64,000 nucleotides of DNA from Virgibacillus salexigens (GCF_014905415.1 NZ_BNEO01000002.1:62001-126000), one strand, 5' to 3'. Positions 17,115-26,716 are shown, counted from the stretch's first letter. Program-made: numbers and translations. Notes: generated by a model from the sequence alone, not told the origin.

Positions 17115-18164
17115 TTATAAGTAATCCATATTGACAAATGCGTGTGTAGTTTCTAATTGACCTTTCAATTGCTTCGCATGTATATCAGCTCCTTGCACCC
17201 AATTTTCTAAATTAAAAATGAGTGGTTTGCGATCTCCACCTAAAGCAAACCATGCTTTTCTTACCTCTGGAAAGTACATAGCGGTATGCAATGTTCCCGC
17301 CCAAGCACCATACTTTTTGGAAAAAACTCCTTTATCGGTATCGTTTAACATTCGGAAAGCATGATAAGGTTTTATTGCATCAGCTTGAAGCGTTTGTATT
17401 GCTTGATACCTTTGGAAAGAATCATCCATACGATATCGGTTTTCATCCGTTAGTTGTTCAAAATGGTTGGTACATATATTGGATTTTTGCAGAGCGATTG
17501 ACCGAGGTGATGCTTCAATAATAATTGATTGCCTGTTGCGGTCAATGACACAATAACTAAATGAATGGCGATGGGGAATTTCTTTTAGTAACGAGATCGC
17601 ATCTCCGATCGTTGCGCAATTTTCTAATACGATTCTACCAATCATATTACATAGGAAACCATCTTGTGATTTTTTACGGTTTATAAAGTTATACCCCATT
17701 GCAAGTCCTTTCTCATTCATTCCATCTGTTCTTCCTGTAATTTGCATTGTCGGCCCAATTGTAGCAAAGCCATGATCTGTAGGCTGGTAGATAGCGTATC
17801 GTCCTTCATAAGAAGAAGGGTCGTTATCATAATTTCGAACCAGATAATGAGAACCCGTGTATATGGAGCAGCCACTCCTGCCGTATTCTAAATAATAGCC
17901 TCCAAAATCTTGGATCGCATCTTCCATTTTCATTGATAAAGCATCTGCTAGACCTTTTAATTCCTCCCAAATACCAGGGGCGAAATGATGTAACATTTGT
18001 TTAACCGTATTTATATCAACAATAAAATGCCGAAATTTTTGGGATTCCCATTGGATTTTACGATTGTGCAAAATGGGAGATTGCTTAAGCAATTTCCCTT
18101 GGTAAACACCGTAATCATAGTGTGATCCGCGAAATTGAATAACATCACTATATACTTGTTTCAT
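17115..18164 (-). CDS. C45-type (acyl-CoA:6-APA acyltransferase-like) N-terminal nucleophile hydrolase
   Basis: A 349-residue protein of the linear-amide C-N hydrolase/C45 family. The Ntn-hydrolase cleavage site is probably at Gly-Cys in YGRSGCSIYTG; after autocleavage that cysteine would be the nucleophile. It is followed by LVRNYDNDP, ITGRTDGMNEKGLAMGYNF and SYCVIDRNR, in family order. Substrates of the Bacillus members are unknown (amide or acyl-peptide bonds). The start is the ATG at 18164 preceded by AGAGGAG; an earlier in-frame ATG at 18209 has no ribosome binding site. Confidence 0.8.
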   Translation of the reverse strand: MKQVYSDVIQFRGSHYDYGVYQGKLLKQSPILHNRKIQWESQKFRHFIVDINTVKQMLHHFAPGIWEELKGLADALSMKMEDAIQDFGGYYLEYGRSGCSIYTGSHYLVRNYDNDPSSYEGRYAIYQPTDHGFATIGPTMQITGRTDGMNEKGLAMGYNFINRKKSQDGFLCNMIGRIVLENCATIGDAISLLKEIPHRHSFSYCVIDRNRQSIIIEASPRSIALQKSNICTNHFEQLTDENRYRMDDSFQRYQAIQTLQADAIKPYHAFRMLNDTDKGVFSKKYGAWAGTLHTAMYFPEVRKAWFALGGDRKPLIFNLENWVQGADIHAKQLKGQLETTHAFVNMDYL

Positions 18165-18313
18165 TACAGTCTCCTCTAAAAAGATAGTATGGTTAATTGA
18201 ATGAAACACCTTGAGTTTACTTTATTATAAAGAATAAGGATATGAATATGCTTATTGAATGACAAAAGGTGAGCTTTGCTTATCATGGAGTTGCTTGTTT
18301 GTCTATAGAATAC

Positions 18314-18353
18314 AAAAAAGTTGCCGAGCCTATTAAACTGTACTCGACAACTT
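18314..18353 (-). terminator. Terminator of the small polar protein gene
   Basis: On the minus strand AAGTTGTCGAG pairs with CTCGGCAACTT (one G-U) around a loop of about 18 bases, followed by a run of Ts. It lies 33 bases after the stop of the gene at 18386-18529. Confidence 0.75.
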
Positions 18354-18385
18354 GTTCAACTTACATAGAAAACAGGTGATAAATA

Positions 18386-18529
18386 TTAATCTTTACGCTT
18401 TTGTTCATTCGCCTTATTATTAAATTCATTCTCACTTGCAAATTCAACATCACCACGTTGTTTATTATGCTTATTTCGATTATTTTGTTTACCTTTATCT
18501 TTGTTTCGATTCTTATTTTCCTCAGACAT
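18386..18529 (-). CDS. Small, highly charged hypothetical protein
   Basis: A 47-residue protein very rich in Asn, Lys, Glu and Arg (start MSEENKNRNKDKGKQNN), with no hydrophobic core. A strong AGGAGG lies 7 bases before the ATG and a terminator follows, so it is a real gene although tiny. The composition recalls small acid-soluble spore proteins of the minor types, but I cannot match it to a named one. Confidence 0.6.
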   Translation of the reverse strand: MSEENKNRNKDKGKQNNRNKHNKQRGDVEFASENEFNNKANEQKRKD

Positions 18530-18683
18530 ACCAAAACCTCCTAAAGTTAAGAATAGGTATAGCATGTCCGAATAAAAAAAAGCTATGCAAATACGGCTTG
18601 AATTCTTTTGTTGACACAAAACGTAACACCAGTTATGATAGAAAAATAAATCTGACTAATTTTATCAGAAAAGGATGTTTTGG

Positions 18684-19937
18684 ATGACAACAAAGGTTCA
18701 ACCGATCAATGAAGTAAAAGATCCAATCCCTAAAGACAATACGGGGTTAAATAAATCACAGACGCCATTAATTATTGGCGGATTAGTTGTAGCAGCACTT
18801 CTGTTAATCTATTTACTAGCTACACAGCAAGTTGCTCAACCTTTGCTCTTAGTAATTGGGCTCTTGCTTGGATATACACTGTTCCATGCGCGTTTTGGTT
18901 TTACTTCTGCTTTTAGGAGATTTATGTCGGTAGGAAATGGGCAAGCACTTCGTTCCCATATGCTTATGTTGGCAGTAGCGGTAACATTATTTGCGCCTAT
19001 ATTAGCGTTTGGATATTCCTTCTTCGGAGGAGAAGTAGCTGGATACGTATCACCAGTTGGTGTAAGTCTCTTAGTAGGAGCATTTATGTTTGGAATTGGT
19101 ATGCAGCTTGGAGGAGGCTGTGCCTCAGGTACGCTGTATGCTGTAGGTGGTGGACGTTCCGTTATGTTTGTAACCTTATTGTTCTTTATTGTTGGCTCGA
19201 CAATTGGGGCAAAGCATTTAACATTTTGGACAGAAGACTTACCATCATTCGAACCAATTTCTCTAGCAACCTCAACTGGACTTGGATATGGGGGAGCATG
19301 GATTGTATCCATTGCATTATTTGGTTTAATCGCGTGGATTACATTAGTTGTAGAACGAAAACGAAAAGCCCCTAAAATGGCACCAGTACCTTCAACGAAA
19401 GGGTGGAAACGCATCTTCCGCGGATCTTGGCCACTCTTTGCTGCGGCAATTGTATTAGCAGTTTTAAATGCATTAACATTAATGACTCGTGGTGCCCCGT
19501 GGGGGATTACCTCAGCATTTGCACTTTGGGGTTCAAAAGTAGCTCAATTCTTTGGAGTTGACGTTACCAGTTGGGGGTATTGGCAAGGTGCCAATGCTCA
19601 AGTACTAGAATCATCTATCTTTGCAGATTCGACAACAGTGCTTAATTTAGGTGTTATCCTCGGTGCTTTTCTAGCTTCTGCAGCGGGTGGATTATTTAAA
19701 TTTACGAAATTAAATCTAAAAAATATAGCTGCATCGATTATTGGTGGTCTTTTAATGGGATATGGTGCAAGATTAGCATTTGGATGTAATATTGGTGCAT
19801 ATTTTGGTGGCATAGCATCCTTTAGCTTACATGGGTATGTATGGGGAATACTCGCCTTAGCTGGGACATTTATTGCGCTATATCTTCGACCATTATTTGG
19901 ACTATCCGTTCCAAAATCTAAGGACTCCTTTTGTTAA
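18684..19937 (+). CDS. YeeE/YedE family thiosulfate-type transporter
   Basis: A 417-residue membrane protein of two homologous halves (YeeE/YedE family). It carries the conserved cysteine motifs MQLGGGCASGTLY and LAFGCNIGAYFGG in the two halves, plus the linker cytoplasmic loop VVERKRKAP. Family member TsuA takes up thiosulfate through cysteine relays; selenium-linked members also exist. Given the other sulfur genes nearby, thiosulfate or sulfane-sulfur uptake is the likely role (inference). The ATG at 18684 is preferred over 18675, which abuts the AAAGG. Confidence 0.88.
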   Translation: MTTKVQPINEVKDPIPKDNTGLNKSQTPLIIGGLVVAALLLIYLLATQQVAQPLLLVIGLLLGYTLFHARFGFTSAFRRFMSVGNGQALRSHMLMLAVAVTLFAPILAFGYSFFGGEVAGYVSPVGVSLLVGAFMFGIGMQLGGGCASGTLYAVGGGRSVMFVTLLFFIVGSTIGAKHLTFWTEDLPSFEPISLATSTGLGYGGAWIVSIALFGLIAWITLVVERKRKAPKMAPVPSTKGWKRIFRGSWPLFAAAIVLAVLNALTLMTRGAPWGITSAFALWGSKVAQFFGVDVTSWGYWQGANAQVLESSIFADSTTVLNLGVILGAFLASAAGGLFKFTKLNLKNIAASIIGGLLMGYGARLAFGCNIGAYFGGIASFSLHGYVWGILALAGTFIALYLRPLFGLSVPKSKDSFC

Positions 19938-19948
19938 AAGTAGAATTG

Positions 19949-19983
19949 AACTATCGCAAAATTATTTTGCGGTAGTTTTTTTC
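19949..19983 (+). terminator. Terminator after the YeeE/YedE gene
   Basis: CTATCGCAAAA and TTTTGCGGTAG (one G-U type mismatch) with a short AT loop, followed by seven Ts. Confidence 0.85.
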
Positions 19984-20052
19984 TTTCATACCACTATGTT
20001 AGCGCTTTCTTCGAGATGGATAATTTGATCCAGGAAGAAATTCCCTTTAATT

Positions 20053-20091
20053 TTTACGTTATTTTTATATACTTTTAATCATAGATTAATA
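20053..20091 (+). promoter_or_regulatory. Candidate PhoP box (four direct repeats)
   Basis: Four hexamers, TTTACG (20053), TTTATA (20064), TTAATC (20075) and TTAATA (20086), are spaced exactly 11 bp apart. They fit the Gram-positive Pho box consensus of TT(A/C/T)A(C/T)A repeats with 5-bp gaps, and lie 50 bases before the alkaline phosphatase start. Confidence 0.6.
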
Positions 20092-20140
20092 GATTCTCAG
20101 TAAGATATGGGTGGACAAAATTAGTAAAGGAGGAAGTATC

Positions 20141-21520
20141 TTGATTAGTAAAGGGTCTAGAAAAAAAATACTATCTGTTGCTGTTATGACAACTTTAGTA
20201 TTCGGAAGCTTTGCTACAAGTAGTTTAGAAGTTGAAGCTAAGTCGTATAAGTCGAATCAAGGCAAGGTGAAAAATGTTATTTTTTTGATCGGTGATGGAA
20301 TGGGTCCTGCCTACACGACAGCATATCGATCGTTCAAAGACAATAAAGACCCATATGTTGAAGAGACAGCATTTGATAAACATTTAGTAGGGATGCAGCA
20401 AACGTATTCTTGGGATCCAGAAGAAAGTATTACTGATTCTTCAGCAGCAGCCACTTCCCTATCTTCTGGAATCAAAACCTATAATGGTGCAGTTGCTGTT
20501 GATATGGAAAAGAATGAAGTGAAAACCGTATTAGAAGAAGCTAAAGATCGAGGAAAAAGTACTGGTCTTGTATCTACATCTCAGGTAAATCACGCAACCC
20601 CTGCATCTTTTGGTGCACATGATGAATCACGTAATAATTATAATGATATCGCAGATGATTATTTCGATGAGAAAATTGATGGCCAGCATAAAGTTGATGT
20701 TATTTTAGGCGGTGGAACATCTTACTTTGAAAGGGAAGATCGAAATCTAGCAGAGGAATTTGAAGATGCTGGATTTAGTTATGTTCATACCAAAGAAGAG
20801 ATGCTAGAAGATGATAATGAGCAAATTCTTGGACTTTTCGCCCCTGTTGGCCTTGATAAAGCGATCGATCGTCCAGAAGAACAGCCAACATTGGAAGAAA
20901 TGACGGATACGGCATTAAGCAAATTGAGTGAAAATAAAGATGGCTTTTTTCTGATGGTAGAGGGAAGCCAAATTGACTGGGCAGGACATGATAATGATAT
21001 TGTTGGTGCAATGAGTGAAATGGAAGACTTTGAGAAAGCTTATCAACGGGCAATTGAATTTGCTAAAAAGGACAAGCATACATTAGTTATTACAACTGCA
21101 GATCATTCTACAGGTGGATTGACTATGGGAATCGATGGGGAATATAAATGGGATCCAACGCCATTGAAAGCAGCGAAGCGTACTCCGGATTACATGGCAG
21201 CTGAAATTAGTGAAGGTGAAGATGTTGAAGATGTCTTAGAAGAATATATTGATTTAGATTTAACCGAAGAAGAAATTGATTCAGTAGAAGATGCGGCTGA
21301 AGAGGAGGATACAACAGAAATTGACAATGCAATTGAACGCATTTTTGATCTTCGCTCTGGTACAGGTTGGACTACTGGTGGACATGATGGTGTAGACGTC
21401 AATGTTTATGCTTATGGCCCTCAATCAGATCAATTTATCGGTTTACATGATAACCACCAGGTCGGTTTAAAAGTTATTGATATACTGAAAAACGTTCGGA
21501 GCGTAAAACCGCATAAATAA
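20141..21520 (+). CDS. Secreted alkaline phosphatase
   Basis: A 459-residue PhoA-superfamily phosphomonoesterase. A signal peptide (residues 1 to about 35, RKKILSVAVMTTLVFG, cleavage near VEA-KS) is followed by metal ligand Asp in FLIGDGMG, the phosphorylated Ser in TDSSAAATS, the EGSQIDWAGHDND and TTADHSTGG zinc sites, and a final TTGGHDG histidine. An acidic insert at about residues 355-400 suits a halotolerant secreted enzyme. A TTG start at 20141 is chosen because AAAGGAGG lies 7 bases upstream; the frame is open from a GTG at 20111. Confidence 0.92.
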   Translation: MISKGSRKKILSVAVMTTLVFGSFATSSLEVEAKSYKSNQGKVKNVIFLIGDGMGPAYTTAYRSFKDNKDPYVEETAFDKHLVGMQQTYSWDPEESITDSSAAATSLSSGIKTYNGAVAVDMEKNEVKTVLEEAKDRGKSTGLVSTSQVNHATPASFGAHDESRNNYNDIADDYFDEKIDGQHKVDVILGGGTSYFEREDRNLAEEFEDAGFSYVHTKEEMLEDDNEQILGLFAPVGLDKAIDRPEEQPTLEEMTDTALSKLSENKDGFFLMVEGSQIDWAGHDNDIVGAMSEMEDFEKAYQRAIEFAKKDKHTLVITTADHSTGGLTMGIDGEYKWDPTPLKAAKRTPDYMAAEISEGEDVEDVLEEYIDLDLTEEEIDSVEDAAEEEDTTEIDNAIERIFDLRSGTGWTTGGHDGVDVNVYAYGPQSDQFIGLHDNHQVGLKVIDILKNVRSVKPHK

Positions 21521-21530
21521 AGGTAGTTCT

Positions 21531-21562
21531 AGACCCCATTATGCACAATATGGGGTCTTTTC
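21531..21562 (+). terminator. Terminator after the alkaline phosphatase gene
   Basis: AGACCCCAT and ATGGGGTCT (9 bp) with a 10-base loop, then TTTTC. Confidence 0.85.
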
Positions 21563-21592
21563 TATCTAACGGATGAGGAGGTTTAACTATCT

Positions 21593-22279
21593 ATGTTAAA
21601 AGGGTTATATGCTGTTCTTGCATTTATTTTGATCCTATCCGGATGTGCCAAGCAGGAGGAAAATGCAGAGGCTGAAAATAAGCAAAATCAAACGGAATCA
21701 ATCGACATGGAAGAGGAAGAAAGAACAATTCAAGAGGTCAATGATGATCGTGATTATGTTGATAATCCACAAGCTCCTGATACACGCTCACTCAATGAGA
21801 TTGGTGACCAATTTGAAGACGAAGATGGGAATATTACGCTTGAAGCAATCACAGATTATCAAAAGATGCATAGCATAGGGCCTATTCAAATGAGTATTCG
21901 TGATGTAAAGGTCGTGAATTTTTCCCCAGCAATGCATTTAGTTGATTACTTTCATGGTTTTACACATAACGAGGAAAATTTTAACTATATTAAAATGTAC
22001 GTAACAATTGAAAATACGTCTGATCAAATGGTTAATTTTGCACCTGTATCGATATTGGAAACAGAAGCAGGAGAGAAAAAAGATTTTGAAGATGATTTTT
22101 ACTTACAAAATCTTTATGGAGATCTCTCCGCTGGTCAGAAAAAAACAGGAGAACTCGCTTTTATTTTAGAAGAGACAAATATAGAACAAATTGGAACTAT
22201 ATCCTTAATCACCAGCGATGTCTTTGATAAGGAAAATCAATCCATTGAACAAGGAAAAGAAATTACAATTGAATTTTAG
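21593..22279 (+). CDS. Lipoprotein with DUF4352-like immunoglobulin-type domain
   Basis: A 228-residue exported lipoprotein. Signal peptide with lipobox LSGC (lipidated Cys at about residue 18), a highly acidic linker (residues 20-75), then a beta-rich C-terminal domain (IGPIQMSIRDVKVVNF, YIKMYVTIENTSDQMVNF) resembling DUF4352-type extracellular domains. No catalytic motif. It is downstream of, but separated by a terminator from, the alkaline phosphatase. Function unknown. Confidence 0.7.
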   Translation: MLKGLYAVLAFILILSGCAKQEENAEAENKQNQTESIDMEEEERTIQEVNDDRDYVDNPQAPDTRSLNEIGDQFEDEDGNITLEAITDYQKMHSIGPIQMSIRDVKVVNFSPAMHLVDYFHGFTHNEENFNYIKMYVTIENTSDQMVNFAPVSILETEAGEKKDFEDDFYLQNLYGDLSAGQKKTGELAFILEETNIEQIGTISLITSDVFDKENQSIEQGKEITIEF

Positions 22280-22298
22280 TAACGCGGTCACCTACTAG

Positions 22299-23810
22299 TT
22301 AGTCTCGCTTTTGTATTAAAAAAGGACGCATCATATCGTAATCTTCATGTTCCAAGATATGACAATGCCAAACGAACTTTCCAGCATAGGGGGAAAAAGT
22401 TGCGATTAGTCTTGTAATCTGTGCCGAAGGGGCAGCTATTGTGTCTTTCCAACCTCTTTCATTAGGTTTTGGTTTGACGGCTGATCCGGTATACACGATG
22501 CTTCCATCTTGATTGAATTTCTCCAGGTTAAAGGGGGTACGATCTAGAACCTGGAATTGAACAAGATGTAAGTGAATCGGGTGTGTAAAGCCTGTCACAT
22601 TAATGATAGACCAAATTTCAGTAGAGCCAAGTTTCGGTGTTTCTGAGATCGGATCATCCCAGTATTTATTGTCCAATAATAATAAAGGCCTACCAAAATC
22701 ATCACTCGCACCTACCAGTTTTAAATTTCGTATGGCTGATATAGGCTTATCTTTAAGGGAGGGGATAGATGATAAGTGCTTTGGAATGATTGTCGAATCT
22801 TTTCCCTTTAGAGGCAAGCGAACATTAAACTGCATAATATCCCCTGTCTCATCTTCGGGAGTGTTGATAGAACCGAGGTCATTTCTTAAAATTAATGATT
22901 TTCCTTGGTATTTCCTAAAATCAATAATTACGTCAATTCGTTCTGCTGGTTCCATTGTGATGCTTCTTGCTACAACGGTTTTTGAGAGGAGCCCGCCATC
23001 TGAACCAATTTGATACATTGGGTCTCCAGATTCAAGAGATATCGTATAGGTGCGTGTGTTGGAGGCATTAAGGATTCGGAACCGATATTTTCTTGGTTCT
23101 ACATTCAGATATGGCCAAATTTTTCCATTCACTAGAATCTTGTCACCAGTAAATGCTGGTAAGATGGAAGGAATCGGTAAGTTAGCAGGTGGATTTTCCG
23201 GTCCCACCGGATAAAATAGCGATCCATCATTATTAATGGTCTTATCCATTAAAATAAGCGGGATTTCATATTCATCTTTAGGGATATTTAATCTTTTTTC
23301 TTGCTTGCCTCGGATAATATACATGCCGGCAAGACCAGCATAGACATTCAGCCTCGTTATCCCCATGGCGTGGTCATGATACCAAAGAGTGGCAGCACGT
23401 TGTTTGTTGGGATAGGAATATACTTGATGGAGAAATTCTGGACCAACCTTCTTGAAATTTCTGGAAAACCAAGCTTCTGGATATCCATCATTCTCCGGTT
23501 TTGTCACACTCCCATGTACATGCGTAACTGTTCGAACTTCAGGATGGTTAGCGATATGGTGAATTGATTTGTCCACTGGAAGTAAATGATTATCGGGCAA
23601 ATGGTTTTCCCATTTTATATGGAGTTCTTCTCCTTCATTTACTTCAATAGTAGGACCAGGAAATTGGTTATTGTATCCCCAAAGCCGTGTTGGTTTTAAG
23701 TCCCTGTGTAGCTTTTGTCTAAACTCCTCCATACGCATTTCTAAATAGGAACCTTGTTTTTTTATCGTTTGCATTATTGGTAGCTCATCTATAAATTTTT
23801 TCAATTTCAT
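22299..23810 (-). CDS. cotA: CotA-like multicopper oxidase (spore coat laccase)
   Basis: A 503-residue laccase with no signal peptide, as in B. subtilis CotA (513 residues). The four copper-binding motifs are present: VTHVHG, WYHDHAMG, HPIHLH, and HCHILEHEDYDMM, whose His-Cys-His and Met supply the type 1 and trinuclear sites. It oxidises phenolics or bilirubin with oxygen and contributes brown coat pigment and UV resistance. GAGGAGGT precedes the ATG. It is monocistronic and divergent from the S-box/ssuE unit. Confidence 0.93.
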   Translation of the reverse strand: MKLKKFIDELPIMQTIKKQGSYLEMRMEEFRQKLHRDLKPTRLWGYNNQFPGPTIEVNEGEELHIKWENHLPDNHLLPVDKSIHHIANHPEVRTVTHVHGSVTKPENDGYPEAWFSRNFKKVGPEFLHQVYSYPNKQRAATLWYHDHAMGITRLNVYAGLAGMYIIRGKQEKRLNIPKDEYEIPLILMDKTINNDGSLFYPVGPENPPANLPIPSILPAFTGDKILVNGKIWPYLNVEPRKYRFRILNASNTRTYTISLESGDPMYQIGSDGGLLSKTVVARSITMEPAERIDVIIDFRKYQGKSLILRNDLGSINTPEDETGDIMQFNVRLPLKGKDSTIIPKHLSSIPSLKDKPISAIRNLKLVGASDDFGRPLLLLDNKYWDDPISETPKLGSTEIWSIINVTGFTHPIHLHLVQFQVLDRTPFNLEKFNQDGSIVYTGSAVKPKPNERGWKDTIAAPSAQITRLIATFSPYAGKFVWHCHILEHEDYDMMRPFLIQKRD

Positions 23811-23967
23811 TTCATTACCTCCTCAAAACTAGGTAGTAATACAGTAGATGAAACTTATCTCTATAAGGGTTGGGCGATTATCCTAAAATAATGAAAGGGC
23901 GAGAAGAAGTTACATTTCCCTCTTGATTTATCAGATTAATTGGAATACAATATAGTAACAAATGAAT

Positions 23968-24129
23968 CATCTTATCAAGAGAAGCTGAGGGAACTGGCCC
24001 GAAGAAGCTTCAGCAACCTCTGTTTACTCAGAAAGGTGCTAAATCCAGCGAGTGTATCTTGGTAGATAAGAGCGGAACGAATATAATTGTAAGAGCCCTC
24101 TTTTTCCTATCAGAATGAGAGGGCTATTT
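23968..24129 (+). promoter_or_regulatory. SAM-I (S-box) riboswitch upstream of ssuE
   Basis: P1 stem CTTATC (23971) / GATAAG (24065), core AAGAGAAGCTGAGGGA, ACTGGCCCGAAGAAGCTTCA and GGTGCTAAATCC are the conserved SAM-I elements. The expression platform is AGCCCTCT/AGAGGGCT at 24094-24125, followed by ATTTC, a transcription terminator 25 bases before the ssuE start. Confidence 0.95.
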
Positions 24130-24153
24130 CATTATCATAAAGGAGAGATCAAC

Positions 24154-24705
24154 ATGAATGAAATTGCTATCTTGTCGGGAAGTCCTTCCAGTCCTTCTCG
24201 TTCAGATCAAGTATTAAATTATCTTGGGAGTATATTGAATCAGAATGGTTTTTCGATTACTTCTATCTCTGTAAAAGATGTTCCTTATGAAGATTTATTT
24301 ACTGGGAATTTTAATAGTCAAGCCATTACCTCCATAGCTCAAACCCTTGAATCCGCAAAAGGAGTCATTGTAGGTTCTCCGGTTTATAAAGGAGCATATT
24401 CAGGAGTGTTGAAAGCTTTACTGGATGTTCTTCCGCAAGATGTTCTTAAACATACGCCTGTTTTACCTGTTATGACTGGAGGAAGTATGTCGCATTTGCT
24501 AGCTATTGAATATGCTTTAAAACCAGTATTAGCGACATTAAAAGGTCATAATTTAAAAGGGCTGTATTTTTTAGATAGCCAAATCGATAAATTTGCGGAC
24601 GTTCCTATTATCGAAGAAGCTTCATTGGAAAGAGCTTCAAAACAAGTGCACTATTTTATAGAACTTATTCAAAACCATCAAGGTGTAGTTCATTCATCTT
24701 CATAA
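24154..24705 (+). CDS. ssuE: NADPH-dependent FMN reductase (SsuE-like)
   Basis: A 183-residue flavodoxin-fold reductase with the GSPSSPSRSDQVL phosphate-binding loop, VGSPVYKGAYSGVLKALLD and a PVMTGGSMSHLLAIEYALKP segment, as in SsuE and related FMN reductases that supply FMNH2 to sulfonate or thioether monooxygenases. S-box control ties it to sulfur starvation. No partner monooxygenase is adjacent. The start at 24154 follows AAAGGAGAG; an in-frame ATG at 24115 lies within the riboswitch terminator. Confidence 0.88.
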   Translation: MNEIAILSGSPSSPSRSDQVLNYLGSILNQNGFSITSISVKDVPYEDLFTGNFNSQAITSIAQTLESAKGVIVGSPVYKGAYSGVLKALLDVLPQDVLKHTPVLPVMTGGSMSHLLAIEYALKPVLATLKGHNLKGLYFLDSQIDKFADVPIIEEASLERASKQVHYFIELIQNHQGVVHSSS

Positions 24706-24810
24706 GTGGTGAAATGATGATTTGATTTATTTATCCCTTTCCATTATTAATCGCTATTATATTTATTTTAATTAATAAGCTATACTTTATGGAAAAGGGA
24801 GGTAGTCGAA

Positions 24811-25587
24811 ATGTCGATGAATTTTCATGATGATAACATGAAAATGACATACGCCAGCAGAGAAGCAGATCCGTCTTGGCTTCAAATTGTGAAGGACATT
24901 ATAACTCCAACAAGTGTCATTTATGCTGCAGATATTGGATGTGGTGGTGGTATTTATACGAAGGCTTTATATGAATTAGGAATTAACAACGTTATTGGGA
25001 TTGATTATTCAGAAGCGATGCTGGCAGGTGCTAAAGAGAATTGCAAGCAGTATCCGATGATTCATTTAAGAAAAGGGCATGCATATCAAACGCATTTACC
25101 AGATAAAAGTGTCGATTTCGTACTCGAACGGGCACTTATCCATCATTTAGATGATCTATTTGCTTGCTTTACAGAAGCTTCTCGTATCTTAATGGATGAT
25201 GGCGTCTTGCTTGTACAAGATCGTACATTAGATGATTGCCTGAAAAAGGGAACGCATCAGCATATAAGAGGCTGGATTTTTGAGATGTTTCCTCAGCTAA
25301 AGAAAGTGGAAGAGAGACGTCGTATTTCTAGCGTGGATGTGAAAAAGGCATTATTTGATGCAGGCTTTAACCATATTACTGAAACAAAATTGATGGAAAC
25401 ACGGAAGATGTATTCATCAAAACAGGAACTGTTAACAGACATTCAGCAAAAGAATGGTCGCTCAATTTTACATTATTTAAATAATCATGAAATGGATCGC
25501 TTGCTTCTGTCTTTAGACAAAAAAATTGTAAGTATGAGGCCAATAATCGAAAAAGATTATTGGACCATTTGGAAAGCACAAAAGTAA
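24811..25587 (+). CDS. Class I SAM-dependent methyltransferase
   Basis: A 258-residue methyltransferase. SAM-binding motif I is AADIGCGGGIYTKAL (about residues 42-57), motif II acidic loop VIGIDYSEAML, and the motif IV region VDFVLERALIHHLDDL; it belongs to the Methyltransf_11/25 group. The C-terminal helical part is specific and its substrate cannot be inferred. The start follows GGGAGGT at 8 bases. A separate unit downstream of ssuE. Confidence 0.85.
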   Translation: MSMNFHDDNMKMTYASREADPSWLQIVKDIITPTSVIYAADIGCGGGIYTKALYELGINNVIGIDYSEAMLAGAKENCKQYPMIHLRKGHAYQTHLPDKSVDFVLERALIHHLDDLFACFTEASRILMDDGVLLVQDRTLDDCLKKGTHQHIRGWIFEMFPQLKKVEERRRISSVDVKKALFDAGFNHITETKLMETRKMYSSKQELLTDIQQKNGRSILHYLNNHEMDRLLLSLDKKIVSMRPIIEKDYWTIWKAQK

Positions 25588-25602
25588 TCGGCTATGTTTG
25601 TT

Positions 25603-26670
25603 TTATTTTCCCTTTAGCAAAGTCTGGTGAAAGCGTAATAGTTCATCGTTTGGCCGGTATTCCATAGCCTTATTATTATGATGGGCAGCAAGGTCGAATG
25701 CTTGTAGATTATAATAACAAATACACAGTTGTTGATGTGGGTACCAAGTGGAATATGCCGGGTAAGAAAAACCCCAAGAACTTTTAGGTTGTACCACACG
25801 TAATGCTAGTTCATACCAAAAGATAGCTAACAGAAATTCTCGTTTCTTCTGAAATAAAAGGCCAATTCGACTGCAGGCTTCTGATCGAGCTGTTTTTGAA
25901 AAACCAAAAGATTGAAATAAAGATTCTAGTGCAAGCTCAGCTTCATTTAAATAATAAAAACAGTCCGCACGAAAAATACAGGCAAATATTTTTTCTTCAA
26001 TCCAGCCATATTTCATATTTATTCCATTTGTATACGCTTCTATCGCTTGTTGATAAAAACCATTTTCACGTAATTCATTGCCATAATAAAAGTAGTCTCG
26101 TTCCGTAAAGCTTCTGCTCTTACAAATCATTGCTTCATAGATATGGAGGTTCCGACCATAGGCATGTGCATTCTTTTTATGTGAAACTGCAATATCCGAA
26201 TGAAAAATTTTTCCTCGTACTTGAAGATAATTATGGCAATCGCCAAACCATTGGTATTGCTTCCTCCGTTTTACTAACCGATTTCTTCGATATTGTAACG
26301 TAACGTTTTCGTATTCATCTATTCCAGCTAGATATATCATCGATACGGCATCAAATTCCGGATTTAAATGCTTCTTTAAATGAAATAATTTTTCTTGTTC
26401 CATTTTGTCTATAACGTCATCTGCATCTAGATAAAAGATATAATCTTTCGTAGCATACGAAAATGATTGATTCCTTGCTTCACTGAAATTATCGGTCCAC
26501 TCAAAATGGAAGACGCGATCCGTGTATTTTTTCGCAATTGCAACCGTATGATCATTAGATCCTGTATCTACAATATTAATTTCATCAACAAGATGGGAGA
26601 TCGAATCAAGACAGCGTTCAAGCACGTGCTCTTCATTCTTTACAATCATACAAAGACTGATGGTAACCAT
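25603..26670 (-). CDS. Family 2 glycosyltransferase with C-terminal TPR-like region
   Basis: A 355-residue protein. The N-terminal GT-A domain (ISLCMIVKNEEHVLERCLDS, VDTGSNDHT, DxD motif YLDADDVID) is followed by helical repeats in the C-terminal half, as in SunS-type and spore-related glycosyltransferases. The start is the ATG at 26670 preceded by AAAGGAAG; the frame is open back to 26823. It is encoded after a collagen-type surface protein and probably glycosylates a surface protein (inference). A terminator-like hairpin separates the two genes. Confidence 0.85.
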   Translation of the reverse strand: MVTISLCMIVKNEEHVLERCLDSISHLVDEINIVDTGSNDHTVAIAKKYTDRVFHFEWTDNFSEARNQSFSYATKDYIFYLDADDVIDKMEQEKLFHLKKHLNPEFDAVSMIYLAGIDEYENVTLQYRRNRLVKRRKQYQWFGDCHNYLQVRGKIFHSDIAVSHKKNAHAYGRNLHIYEAMICKSRSFTERDYFYYGNELRENGFYQQAIEAYTNGINMKYGWIEEKIFACIFRADCFYYLNEAELALESLFQSFGFSKTARSEACSRIGLLFQKKREFLLAIFWYELALRVVQPKSSWGFSYPAYSTWYPHQQLCICYYNLQAFDLAAHHNNKAMEYRPNDELLRFHQTLLKGK

Positions 26671-26716
26671 TATCTTCTTCCTTTCATATGGTGTAGCAAG
26701 AAGTTTGTTATAAAAA

